Position numbers and translations under genes: made by a program. Source: CAZRUA01 sp964603125 (GTDB taxonomy: Bacteria; Bacteroidota; Bacteroidia; B-17B0; Aurantibacillaceae). From it: a DNA stretch of 12,316 nt. How positions within the stretch are numbered: position 1 is the stretch's first letter; each line of letters starts with the position of its first letter. The notes under the pieces were generated by a model. The model searched no databases and was not told the origin of the DNA. It was given only the letters and a program-made list of their open reading frames with translations. The stretch is taken from contig CAZRUA010000107.1 in NCBI GenBank assembly GCA_964603125.1, forward strand, positions 1-12,316, read 5' to 3'. Below, in pieces: positions 1 to 6,546 of the stretch.

Positions 1-2
1 AA

Positions 3-722
3 GCTAAACAAACAGGCGCAATGGCTTTGTTTGGAGAGAAATATGGTGAGATAGTTCGTGTTGTTACTTTTGATAAGGATTACAGTATTGAACTTTGTGG
101 AGGAACTCATGTTAAGGCAACTGGTCAAATAGGACATTTTAAAATAATTTCGGAAGGTGCTGTAGCTGCTGGTATTCGTCGTATTGAAGGAGTTACCGCT
201 ATTGAAGCGGAAAAATATTTTGATGAGCAAACTGTTTTAGTAAACGATTTAAAAGCTCTATTAAAAGGTAGTAAAGATATTAAGAAGAGTGTAACTTCAT
301 TGATTAACGAGAATGCTGAATTGCAAAAGCAATTGCAAGGTTTAATGCGTGAAAAAGCTCAAGGTATTAAGCAGGAGTTAATGACGAAAATAAAATCTGT
401 GAAGGGAGTTAGTTTTATTGCTGAAACAATTGATTTTGAAAATGCTGAGGAATTAAAAAACATTCTGTTTGAAATTCGCAATCAACAAGAAAACTTATTC
501 TGTGTTATCGGAAATAAAGTAAAGGATAAGCCTTTCTTGTCGGTGATTTTAAGCGATAATTTAGTTAAAGATAAAAACTTAAACGCTGGTAATATAGTGC
601 GTGAGTTAGCTAAAGAAATTAATGGAGGTGGGGGCGGACAAGCTTTTTATGCTAACGCAGGAGGAACCAATGCTGATGGATTAAAAAATGCTTTAAGTAA
701 AGCCGAAACTTTTATCAATTAA
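3..722 (+). CDS. alaS: Alanyl-tRNA synthetase, C-terminal part (5' end outside window)
   Basis: This is the last ~240 residues of alanyl-tRNA synthetase, which charges tRNA-Ala in the cytoplasm and edits mischarged Ser/Gly. The frame is open to the left edge; the six codons before the ATG at 21 read AKQTGA and join the family motif around MALFGEKYG, so that ATG is internal. Visible parts are the end of the editing domain with the zinc-binding CGGTH motif (residues 26-30 from that Met), a coiled-coil linker (~65-125), and the C-Ala/DHHA1 domain with its glycine-rich GGGGGQAFYANAGG stretch near the end. A complete bacterial enzyme is ~870 residues, so most of the catalytic half is missing here. 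The stop is one base before dapB, so the two are probably co-transcribed. Identification is secure. Confidence 0.97.
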   Translation, partial: AKQTGAMALFGEKYGEIVRVVTFDKDYSIELCGGTHVKATGQIGHFKIISEGAVAAGIRRIEGVTAIEAEKYFDEQTVLVNDLKALLKGSKDIKKSVTSLINENAELQKQLQGLMREKAQGIKQELMTKIKSVKGVSFIAETIDFENAEELKNILFEIRNQQENLFCVIGNKVKDKPFLSVILSDNLVKDKNLNAGNIVRELAKEINGGGGGQAFYANAGGTNADGLKNALSKAETFIN

Positions 723-723
723 T

Positions 724-1434
724 ATGCGAGTTGTTTTATTAGGCTATGGTAAAATGGGCAAGGAGATTGAAAAAATCCTTGAGGAACGTGGTCACGAAGT
801 TGTTTTAAAAGTTACATCTTCCACAGTTATTTCAAGTGCTGAATTACAAAAGGCTAATGTTGCCATAGAGTTTAGTACACCTCATACTGTTTTATCAAAT
901 ATTGATAAATGCTTTGAAGCTGGTTTACCTATTGTAGTTGGTACAACGGGTTGGTACGATAAAATTGATAAGGTAGTGGAGAAGTGCAAACAAAAAAATC
1001 AAACACTTTTTTATGCATCCAATTTTAGTTTAGGAGTGAATTTGTTTTTTAAACTAAATACGCACTTGGCAAAAATGATGAATCATTTTAAAGAATATGA
1101 TGTTTGTATGGAAGAAATTCATCACATTCATAAGTTGGATAAGCCAAGCGGAACAGCCATTACACTTGCTAATCAAATAATAGCAAATAATGATGTGAAA
1201 ACATCTTGGTCAATAGAAGATTCAAAGAATAAAGAAACTCTTTATATAAAAGATGTTCGCGAAGGTGAAGTTCCGGGAACACATATAATTAAATACCAAA
1301 GCCAGGTTGATGATATTGAAATTATGCACAAAGCGCACAATCGCAAAGGCTTTGCTTTTGGCGCTGTTTTAGCAGCTGAATTTAGTATTGGTAAAAAGGG
1401 AGTTTTAGGTATGGACGATCTGCTTAAACTTTAG
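724..1434 (+). CDS. dapB: 4-hydroxy-tetrahydrodipicolinate reductase
   Basis: DapB reduces hydroxy-tetrahydrodipicolinate with NAD(P)H in the diaminopimelate/lysine pathway, feeding both lysine and peptidoglycan synthesis. The 236-residue protein has the N-terminal Rossmann glycine motif GYGKMG (7-12), the GTTGW nucleotide-site motif (73-77), and the family signature EIHHIHKLDKPSGTA (131-145), containing the catalytic His pair (133/134), Lys137 and the substrate-binding SGT. Asp139-Lys140 replaces the more usual Asp-Ala of DAPSGTA, a small variation. The ATG at 724 follows alaS by one base, with no visible Shine-Dalgarno, and gives an N-terminus fitting the family. A hairpin terminator follows 15 bases after the stop. 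Length is slightly short compared with ~250-270 in proteobacteria but usual for Bacteroidota. Confidence 0.96.
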   Translation: MRVVLLGYGKMGKEIEKILEERGHEVVLKVTSSTVISSAELQKANVAIEFSTPHTVLSNIDKCFEAGLPIVVGTTGWYDKIDKVVEKCKQKNQTLFYASNFSLGVNLFFKLNTHLAKMMNHFKEYDVCMEEIHHIHKLDKPSGTAITLANQIIANNDVKTSWSIEDSKNKETLYIKDVREGEVPGTHIIKYQSQVDDIEIMHKAHNRKGFAFGAVLAAEFSIGKKGVLGMDDLLKL

Positions 1435-1449
1435 CATCAAAATACATAT

Positions 1450-1490
1450 AAATAAAGAAAGCACTCCTTTTGAGAGTGCTTTCTTTATTT
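1450..1490. terminator. Two-way hairpin terminator between dapB and the ferredoxin
   Basis: A perfect 17-bp inverted repeat (arms 1450-1466 and 1474-1490) surrounds a 7-base loop. The inner stem is GCACTC/GAGTGC; the outer stem is A-rich on the left and T-rich on the right, so transcripts from either direction end in a U-rich tract. It lies between two convergent genes and should terminate both dapB and the ferredoxin gene. Confidence 0.9.
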
Positions 1491-1507
1491 AAGAAGTTTA
1501 AAGAATC

Positions 1508-1855
1508 TTATAAGTGCAAAGAAGCTTTTTTAGCTAGTAATTCTTCAGGTGTTTCAACATGATCTTCGTCTTTCACGCAGCAATCAACTGGGCAAACTGC
1601 AGCACATTGAGGTTCATCATGAAAACCAACGCACTCTGTACATTTGTCGGTTACAATATAATAAACATCCATTGAGCCAGGAACTTGAGGGTCGTTAGCA
1701 TCAACGTTTAAACCCGATTTTGAGTTAAACATGCCTTTTACACCAGTTCCATCAGCAAATCTCCACTCAGCACCACCTTCATATATAGCATTATTTGGGC
1801 ATTCTGGCTCACAAGCTCCACAATTAATGCACTCATCTGTTATTTTTATAGCCAT
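1508..1855 (-). CDS. Dicluster 2[4Fe-4S] ferredoxin (A. vinosum type)
   Basis: This small cytoplasmic electron carrier of 115 residues binds two 4Fe-4S clusters. The first motif is C9-x2-C12-x2-C15-x3-C19-P and the second is C72-x2-C75-x8-C84-x3-C88-P. The eight-residue spacer in the second motif (residues 76-83) and the extended C-terminus after ~95 mark the Allochromatium-type ferredoxins, which have low and well-separated potentials. A long insert (~25-65) between the motifs is also typical of the Bacteroidota form. Two further cysteines follow the second motif (C92, C93). The gene is divergent from an acyl-CoA reductase 49 bases away, and a TAnnTTTGC box lies in that gap. The redox partner cannot be named from the sequence. 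Confidence 0.93.
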   Translation of the reverse strand: MAIKITDECINCGACEPECPNNAIYEGGAEWRFADGTGVKGMFNSKSGLNVDANDPQVPGSMDVYYIVTDKCTECVGFHDEPQCAAVCPVDCCVKDEDHVETPEELLAKKASLHL

Positions 1856-1888
1856 TTTTTGTTAGTTTTGTTGTTTAATTTTTCGGCT

Positions 1889-1919
1889 GCAAATATACGG
1901 TTTTATGACTAAACAACAA
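1889..1919 (-). promoter_or_regulatory. Probable Bacteroidota-type promoter of the ferredoxin gene
   Basis: On the minus strand 1897-1889 reads TATATTTGC, a full match to the Bacteroidota −7 consensus TAnnTTTGC. TTGTTG on the same strand at 1919-1914 sits 16-19 bases upstream and can serve as the −33 element. The implied leader before the ATG at 1855 is roughly 25-30 bases. The −33 element lies inside the first codons of the divergent acyl-CoA reductase gene. Confidence 0.55.
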
Positions 1920-2951
1920 CGATTAGATGCTTTTGTTCATTTAGGACTTTTCCTGAAAAATCATAGCAATGGGACAAAAAGTGATAAACAGTTAAAATTT
2001 CACGATGATTTAGATAAAGTTATCGCTGCTGCTTTCACTTTTAATGGTTGGTTCACCGAATCAAATGTTAAAACGGCTTTAATCGGTATCGAAAAAATGT
2101 TGGATAAGCAAGATTTAACAAAGTTTGCAGACTCAATTCAAGAGAATCCACATCAAAAAACAGTAGCTGTGATAATGGCTGGAAACATCCCTGCTGTTGG
2201 ATTTCATGATTTATTATGCGTTTTATTAAGTGGACATAAAGTATTAATTAAAGTTTCTAGCGATGATCCAGCTATTATTCCTTTTTTAGCTGGAATGTTA
2301 ATTTATTTTGAAACTCAATTTGCTCCTTGTATTGAGTTTTCTGAAGCTCGAATGAAAGATTTTGACGCTGTTATAGCAACTGGAAGCAATAATACATCAA
2401 AGCATTTTGAGTATTATTTCGGAAAGTATCCTAATATAATTCGTAAAAGCCGCACCAGTGTAGGTATAATTAACGGTAAAGAAACCCGTGAACAATTGTC
2501 TCTGCTTGGAAATGATATATTCTTGTATTACGGATTAGGTTGCCGCAATATTTCTAAAGTTTTTGTTCCTAAAGGCTATAAGTTTGATACTTTATTTGAA
2601 GCATTGTACGACTATAAATATGTTTTAGATAATAAGAAGTATGCTAATAACTACGAATATAACAGAGCTATTTATTTAATGGATAGTTTAGTTTTTCTAG
2701 ATAATAACTTCTTAATGATTAAAGAAGATGCTGGGTTACATTCATCGGTATCTGTTTTGTTTTTTGAATATTACGATTCGTTAAACGAGGTTGATGAAAA
2801 ATTAAAATCAATTGCTAGTGAAATTCAATGTATCGCCACTTTGGATGGTGACCAAGGAAAGGGATATTTACAGTTTGGTCAAACACAATTCCCAACTGTT
2901 TTTGATTTCGCTGATAATGTTAATACTCTTGATTTTTTAGCTAAAATTTAG
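1905..2951 (+). CDS. LuxC-like acyl-CoA reductase
   Basis: This 348-residue protein resembles the LuxC/acyl-CoA reductase family of the aldehyde-dehydrogenase fold, which reduces acyl-CoA or acyl-enzyme to the aldehyde with NADPH. The strongest marks are MAGNIPAVGFHD (91-102), the GHKVLIKVSSDDP nucleotide-site stretch (110-122), the ATGSNNTSKHFEYYF segment (158-172), and YGLGCRNISKVFVP (209-222), where Cys213 is the candidate acyl-accepting nucleophile. No luxA/B or luxD homologues lie nearby, so luminescence is not implied; the natural substrate is unknown. It is divergent from the ferredoxin gene. The ATG at 1905 lacks a Shine-Dalgarno, which is normal for this phylum. No clear terminator follows before the next gene 90 bases on. 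Confidence 0.88.
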   Translation: MTKQQRLDAFVHLGLFLKNHSNGTKSDKQLKFHDDLDKVIAAAFTFNGWFTESNVKTALIGIEKMLDKQDLTKFADSIQENPHQKTVAVIMAGNIPAVGFHDLLCVLLSGHKVLIKVSSDDPAIIPFLAGMLIYFETQFAPCIEFSEARMKDFDAVIATGSNNTSKHFEYYFGKYPNIIRKSRTSVGIINGKETREQLSLLGNDIFLYYGLGCRNISKVFVPKGYKFDTLFEALYDYKYVLDNKKYANNYEYNRAIYLMDSLVFLDNNFLMIKEDAGLHSSVSVLFFEYYDSLNEVDEKLKSIASEIQCIATLDGDQGKGYLQFGQTQFPTVFDFADNVNTLDFLAKI

Positions 2952-3043
2952 GTTTGCTTTTGTTGTAGTATTCAGCTAATCAATGTTGATAACATAATAT
3001 CCATGTATTCATTCTGTGCTCAATTACTTCGTTAATTTGAAGC

Positions 3044-4021
3044 ATCTTACACGTTAATAACATATCGTTTAAATATCCTGATAACCCTAATTTTAAAGGT
3101 TTAAAGGATGTTTCATTTTCTATTAAACCTAATACAATAGTTTCTATTATTGGTAAAAGTGGAAGCGGCAAATCATCTTTAATGAAATGCTTGTATGGAA
3201 TTGTAGATGTGGATAAAGGAGAGATTCTATTTGAAGAGGAAAAAATATTTGGACCATCTTATAATTTAATTCCGGGGCATGAGAATATTAAATTAGTTTC
3301 TCAGGATTACCAAGTACTCGAAAATCATACGGTTGCAGAAAATGTTTTGGATAAACTTGCTGGCTACGTTCAAGAATACAAGGAGAAGCGAGTGAAGGAT
3401 TTATTAAAAATTTGTAAGCTAACTAAATTTGCAAATAGAAGAGCCAAAGAACTTTCTGCTGGGCAAAAACAAAGAGTTTCAATTGCTAGAGCATTGGCCG
3501 ATTTCCCTAAGCTTTTATTATTAGATGAACCGTTTAATAATTTGGATTTAGGAATTAGAGATGAAATTTTTTCTTATATCCGAACTGAAATGATAAAAAT
3601 AAATGCAGCGTGTTTATTAGTTAGTCATCAGCCTGATGAAGCTTTGAGATACTCTGATGAGGTAATGGTTTTTGATGAAGGAAAGATTATTGAAAAGGCA
3701 AGCCCCGAAGATTTATATAAAAAGCCAAAAAGTATTGAAATTGCTAAACTAACAGGTAAGTTTAACCTTATTAGTAAAACGGATTGTTATGCAAGCAAGG
3801 GGCTAAAATTTGAGAAGGGTAAATTAGTGCTACGTCCTGAAAATTTAACCAACTCAACTGAGACTTCAGCTAATTTAACAGTTACTGTTTTAAACAACTT
3901 ATTTTGTTTTGATAAATACGAAGTCATTGCAAAAACTAAGTCAAATAAAAGAATTAGTTTTTACTCCAAATCTCAAATCAAAGTGGGTAAAGAGGTTTAT
4001 TTAAAAATCGTAAACAATTAA
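3044..4021 (+). CDS. ABC transporter ATP-binding protein (FbpC/PotA-like), start codon unclear
   Basis: The protein is a nucleotide-binding subunit that would power an inner-membrane transporter. Counting from the codon ATC at 3044, motifs are an A-loop Tyr in SFKYP (8-12), Walker A GKSGSGKSS (37-45), Q-loop Gln87, signature LSAGQKQR (137-144), Walker B LLLLDEP (157-163) and H-loop His195. A C-terminal region from ~245 with VLRPENL resembles the TOBE/OB domain of the PotA/CysA/FbpC group. The first ATG in frame (3182) falls just after Walker A and cannot be the true start. Upstream, the frame is open only to the TGA at 3038-3040 and has no ATG, GTG or TTG. The likely start is ATC at 3044, either a rare initiator or a mutated or misread ATG. 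No permease gene is in the window. The stop is one base from the convergent M15 gene. Confidence 0.85.
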   Translation: MLHVNNISFKYPDNPNFKGLKDVSFSIKPNTIVSIIGKSGSGKSSLMKCLYGIVDVDKGEILFEEEKIFGPSYNLIPGHENIKLVSQDYQVLENHTVAENVLDKLAGYVQEYKEKRVKDLLKICKLTKFANRRAKELSAGQKQRVSIARALADFPKLLLLDEPFNNLDLGIRDEIFSYIRTEMIKINAACLLVSHQPDEALRYSDEVMVFDEGKIIEKASPEDLYKKPKSIEIAKLTGKFNLISKTDCYASKGLKFEKGKLVLRPENLTNSTETSANLTVTVLNNLFCFDKYEVIAKTKSNKRISFYSKSQIKVGKEVYLKIVNN

Positions 4022-4022
4022 T

Positions 4023-4769
4023 TTAAATACTTGGTGCTGTAAATTCGTTCGGGAATTTTTGCTGCACTAAATTTTCTGCTGAGATTAGCATCGCATCAAT
4101 ATTATTCAAATCAAATTTAATTCCCAATTCATCAATTGCTTTGTGCGATTTATTTCCCAATTGCCCATCAATATTTCCGATTTCTTTTCCTAAGCGAATT
4201 AAACAAGATTGAATGGCAGCTGCGTTTTGGTTGGTTCCAAAAGCATCAACATGAACGCCAATAGATAAAATTGCACTTGCTGATGCGGCTGTGTAAGCTG
4301 GAAAGTTTTTTCCTTTGCCTGCAGCATAATAATCATAAACAATTTGGTGACTTCCTCTACAGTCAAAATGCCAAGCCTCCGATTGATTTGATTTTGGTTG
4401 TTTTATAATTGGAACAACTCCATATTTTGCTGCAATAACCCAAAAATCGGCCAACGAAATTTTCATTGATGCTAAATCCATATCAAAGCCTCGTCCTGCT
4501 TCATGAAAACTACCTCCAGGAGGCGGACTAAATGCTTTTTTCTTGCCTGAAACGTAGTCGTTATGGGATTGAGATTGCATGTCATAACTTCTAAATAAAT
4601 CACTTAGTATAAGTTTACCACCTTTTTTAGTTAAATCTTTGGCAATATTAAAAATAGCAGCATATGTATCTGGTGTACACTTGGCCATACGAGTAGGCAA
4701 AGGTTGTGCATCGCCTTGACTATTTTTGTAAATAGATGTAATGTTAATAGGAATAAGCGGTGATTTCAT
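4023..4769 (-). CDS. M15-family zinc D,D-peptidase with peptidoglycan-binding-like tail
   Basis: This 248-residue protein carries the zinc-site pattern of M15 peptidases (VanY/endolysin type), which cut peptide bonds in peptidoglycan stems. His89 and Asp96 lie in SFHEAGRGFDMD (87-98); Glu131 (catalytic) and His134 (zinc) lie in EAWHFD (131-136). After the catalytic domain (~30-150), residues ~180-220 (QNAAAIQSCLIRLG ... NIDGQLGNKSHKAIDELG) look like a peptidoglycan-binding_1 repeat. The N-terminus has no signal peptide or membrane segment, which is unusual for a wall enzyme unless it is released by lysis, injected or exported by another route. The gene starts 36 bases after the C1 peptidase gene with no promoter box in between, so they are probably co-transcribed. 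The physiological substrate is not known. Confidence 0.82.
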   Translation of the reverse strand: MKSPLIPINITSIYKNSQGDAQPLPTRMAKCTPDTYAAIFNIAKDLTKKGGKLILSDLFRSYDMQSQSHNDYVSGKKKAFSPPPGGSFHEAGRGFDMDLASMKISLADFWVIAAKYGVVPIIKQPKSNQSEAWHFDCRGSHQIVYDYYAAGKGKNFPAYTAASASAILSIGVHVDAFGTNQNAAAIQSCLIRLGKEIGNIDGQLGNKSHKAIDELGIKFDLNNIDAMLISAENLVQQKFPNEFTAPSI

Positions 4770-4805
4770 GAGTTTAGTTTTTAGTATTGATTAGGTTTAA
4801 TTTAA

Positions 4806-5582
4806 TTATTCTACAGTTCTAATTGTCCAAAAATCTTCTGAGTATTTTGTGCTTGTTACGTATTTATAAGGCATTGTAAAATATCCTTTGTCGCCCCATT
4901 TGTTTCCCCATGAGTTTCGAATTATAAAACGTTGTGTTCTGTCGTCATATCCTACAGCCAAAACAGCGTGTCCGCCCTGCACAGATTCTTTGCTTTTTAC
5001 AGGCATATTCAGAATTCCTGTTTTTTTTACTTTATCACTTAAGAAACCATCAAAAATGGTGAAACCGAATATAAACGGATATCCAGATGCTAAACATGCT
5101 TTTAATTCTGCTAAAACGGGATTTAAACGTTTATATGATTTTAGTTGATTGTTTGTAGCAACTTGGTAGCATTTTGGACCAGGCTTTTTAGCGAATTTCA
5201 TGCTTTTGTAATCGTATTGCCACATGGTTTCTGGACATACACCAATTTTATTTAATGATTTTATTCCGTTTCTAATTTGCGCTCCATTATCACACCCTAT
5301 GGTTTTTTCTATAACACGTTCATTGTAATAAATAAATAATCTAGATGGAATAAAATCTTCTTGCCCGGCTTTACGTTGTGCGTATTGAAAGGCTGCTCCA
5401 ATTGCATTCGCAGTGCAACTACCCAAATCGCCTTGGGTAGTATATACATTAGGGAAATTATTCTCCCTTAAATCAACTCTTGGTGGAAGTTTATTTTTGA
5501 ATCGTTTTGGAGGAGTATAAATATGATCGCGAAAGTCAGGTAAATCAGGTTTCCAGCCTAATGAACTTTTTAAGGTTTTCAT
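4806..5582 (-). CDS. Papain-like C1 cysteine peptidase
   Basis: The 258-residue protein has the complete papain (C1A) active site: oxyanion Gln50 and nucleophile Cys56 in TTQGDLGSCTANA, His205 in GGHAVLAVGYDD, and Asn223 in IRNSWGNKWGDKGYF. The N-terminal GWKPDLPDFRDHIY pattern (9-22) precedes the mature-like core and is common in bacterial C1 proteins. There is no signal peptide and no long inhibitory propeptide, so as written it would be an active cytoplasmic peptidase, or one delivered by a signal-independent route. It is first in a probable two-gene unit with the M15 peptidase. A TATATTTG box lies 21-28 bases upstream of the ATG. The target protein is unknown. Confidence 0.88.
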   Translation of the reverse strand: MKTLKSSLGWKPDLPDFRDHIYTPPKRFKNKLPPRVDLRENNFPNVYTTQGDLGSCTANAIGAAFQYAQRKAGQEDFIPSRLFIYYNERVIEKTIGCDNGAQIRNGIKSLNKIGVCPETMWQYDYKSMKFAKKPGPKCYQVATNNQLKSYKRLNPVLAELKACLASGYPFIFGFTIFDGFLSDKVKKTGILNMPVKSKESVQGGHAVLAVGYDDRTQRFIIRNSWGNKWGDKGYFTMPYKYVTSTKYSEDFWTIRTVE

Positions 5583-5602
5583 TTGTTTAGGTTTTAGTTA
5601 AA

Positions 5603-5610
5603 CAAATATA
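5603..5610 (-). promoter_or_regulatory. Probable −7 box upstream of the C1 peptidase gene
   Basis: The minus strand reads TATATTTG, matching the Bacteroidota −7 consensus TAnnTTTG, 21 bases before the ATG at 5582. No good −33 element at the usual spacing was seen, so this is a moderate call. Confidence 0.4.
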
Positions 5611-5636
5611 TAATTTATTCCAATAAATTAAAAGTG

Positions 5637-6401
5637 TTACGCAAAGCCTCTTATTTTATAAACTAGATGTCCAAAAACTTCATGTATCAAAAGCGTCCAC
5701 TGCTCTAAAGCTTCGGCATTAGGAATTAAACAGTGATCAAAGGCAAATTTTCTTCCACCGCTATATCTATCTGTTGGGAAAGCTTTGTAATTGCTTAAGC
5801 CAACTTTATTAAAGCAGCCCATTGACCTTCGCATATGAAACGATGAAGTTATCAATAGGAATTTTGATTTTATTTTTAAACTATCCATTAAATGCTTTGT
5901 ATTTAAGGCATTTTCTCGCGTATTTTTCGATTCATTTTCAATAATAATGCATGAATCTGCAACACCATTTTTCACTAAATAATCCTTTAAGATTTTGGCT
6001 TCCTTATGGTCAGGGAAACTTATGCTCCCTGAGCCACCACTTAAAATAAGTTTCTTTACTTGTCCTGTTTTTAATAAGGTAACCGCCTGATGCAATCTGT
6101 CGGCACTTCTCATAAATTGCGGTTTATCTTGTCGCTCATCATATCTAATCATTCCTCCTAAAACAACCGCATATTCGTATTTTTCAGTTTTTGGTAAATC
6201 TGTAGTGGTTACTTCCCACGCTCTGTAAAATTCATCTACAATAAACGAATTCGAGAAGAAGTAAATTAAAATAAAACTTCCCCAAAGTAATTTTTTCTTA
6301 CGGGTTTCTATTTTTGTAAGCATTCCCCAAATAAACATTACAACAAACCAAAATAATGGCATTAACAAAAATTGTAATATTTTGGAAAAGAAGAAAAACA
6401 T
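5637..6401 (-). CDS. YdcF/SanA-like DUF218 membrane protein
   Basis: This protein of about 254 residues belongs to the DUF218 group (YdcF, SanA, ElyC), linked in other bacteria to envelope integrity though without a settled reaction. Numbered from the ATG at 6401, two hydrophobic segments (~4-28 and ~38-53) anchor the N-terminus. The conserved soluble domain follows with AVVLGG (78-83), LSGGSG (120-125), ENESKNTREN (155-164) and TSSFHMRR (185-192), likely facing the periplasm. The open frame could begin at a TTG two codons earlier (6407), but the ATG is more likely. A TACTTTTG box ends only three bases before that ATG, so the message may be leaderless. It is separated from the downstream C1 peptidase gene by 54 bases that contain the C1 −7 box. 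Confidence 0.85.
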   Translation of the reverse strand: MFFFFSKILQFLLMPLFWFVVMFIWGMLTKIETRKKKLLWGSFILIYFFSNSFIVDEFYRAWEVTTTDLPKTEKYEYAVVLGGMIRYDERQDKPQFMRSADRLHQAVTLLKTGQVKKLILSGGSGSISFPDHKEAKILKDYLVKNGVADSCIIIENESKNTRENALNTKHLMDSLKIKSKFLLITSSFHMRRSMGCFNKVGLSNYKAFPTDRYSGGRKFAFDHCLIPNAEALEQWTLLIHEVFGHLVYKIRGFA

Positions 6402-6546
6402 AGTCAAAAGTACTCATTTTGGCATGATTTTTCGTTTGTACGAGCTATTTATATTAAATTTTTGCTGAAATACATTAACATTTTTTCACTTTTAAATTTA
6501 ATAAAATTAGTAACTTTAAACTTTAAGATAATTAAACACACACAGT
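6402..6546. promoter_or_regulatory. Divergent intergenic region between the DUF218 and TlpA-like genes
   Basis: This 145-base, very AT-rich gap must hold promoters for both divergent genes. On the minus strand 6412-6405 reads TACTTTTG, a full TAnnTTTG match placed just before the DUF218 ATG. On the plus strand TAACTTTA at 6511-6518 is a near match to the −7 box, about 29 bases before the TlpA-like ATG. I could not place convincing −33 elements for either. Confidence 0.35.

Noticed and set aside
1905..2951. Part of a luminescence (lux) operon
   Set aside because: No luciferase or LuxD/LuxE-like genes are present, and LuxC-like proteins are widespread in non-luminous Bacteroidota.
2980..3171. 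63-codon open frame on the minus strand
   Set aside because: It is antisense to the start of the ABC ATPase, including Walker A; the plus-strand frame explains the sequence.
4888..5148. 86-codon plus-strand open frame
   Set aside because: It lies wholly inside the C1 peptidase gene on the other strand and its product resembles nothing.
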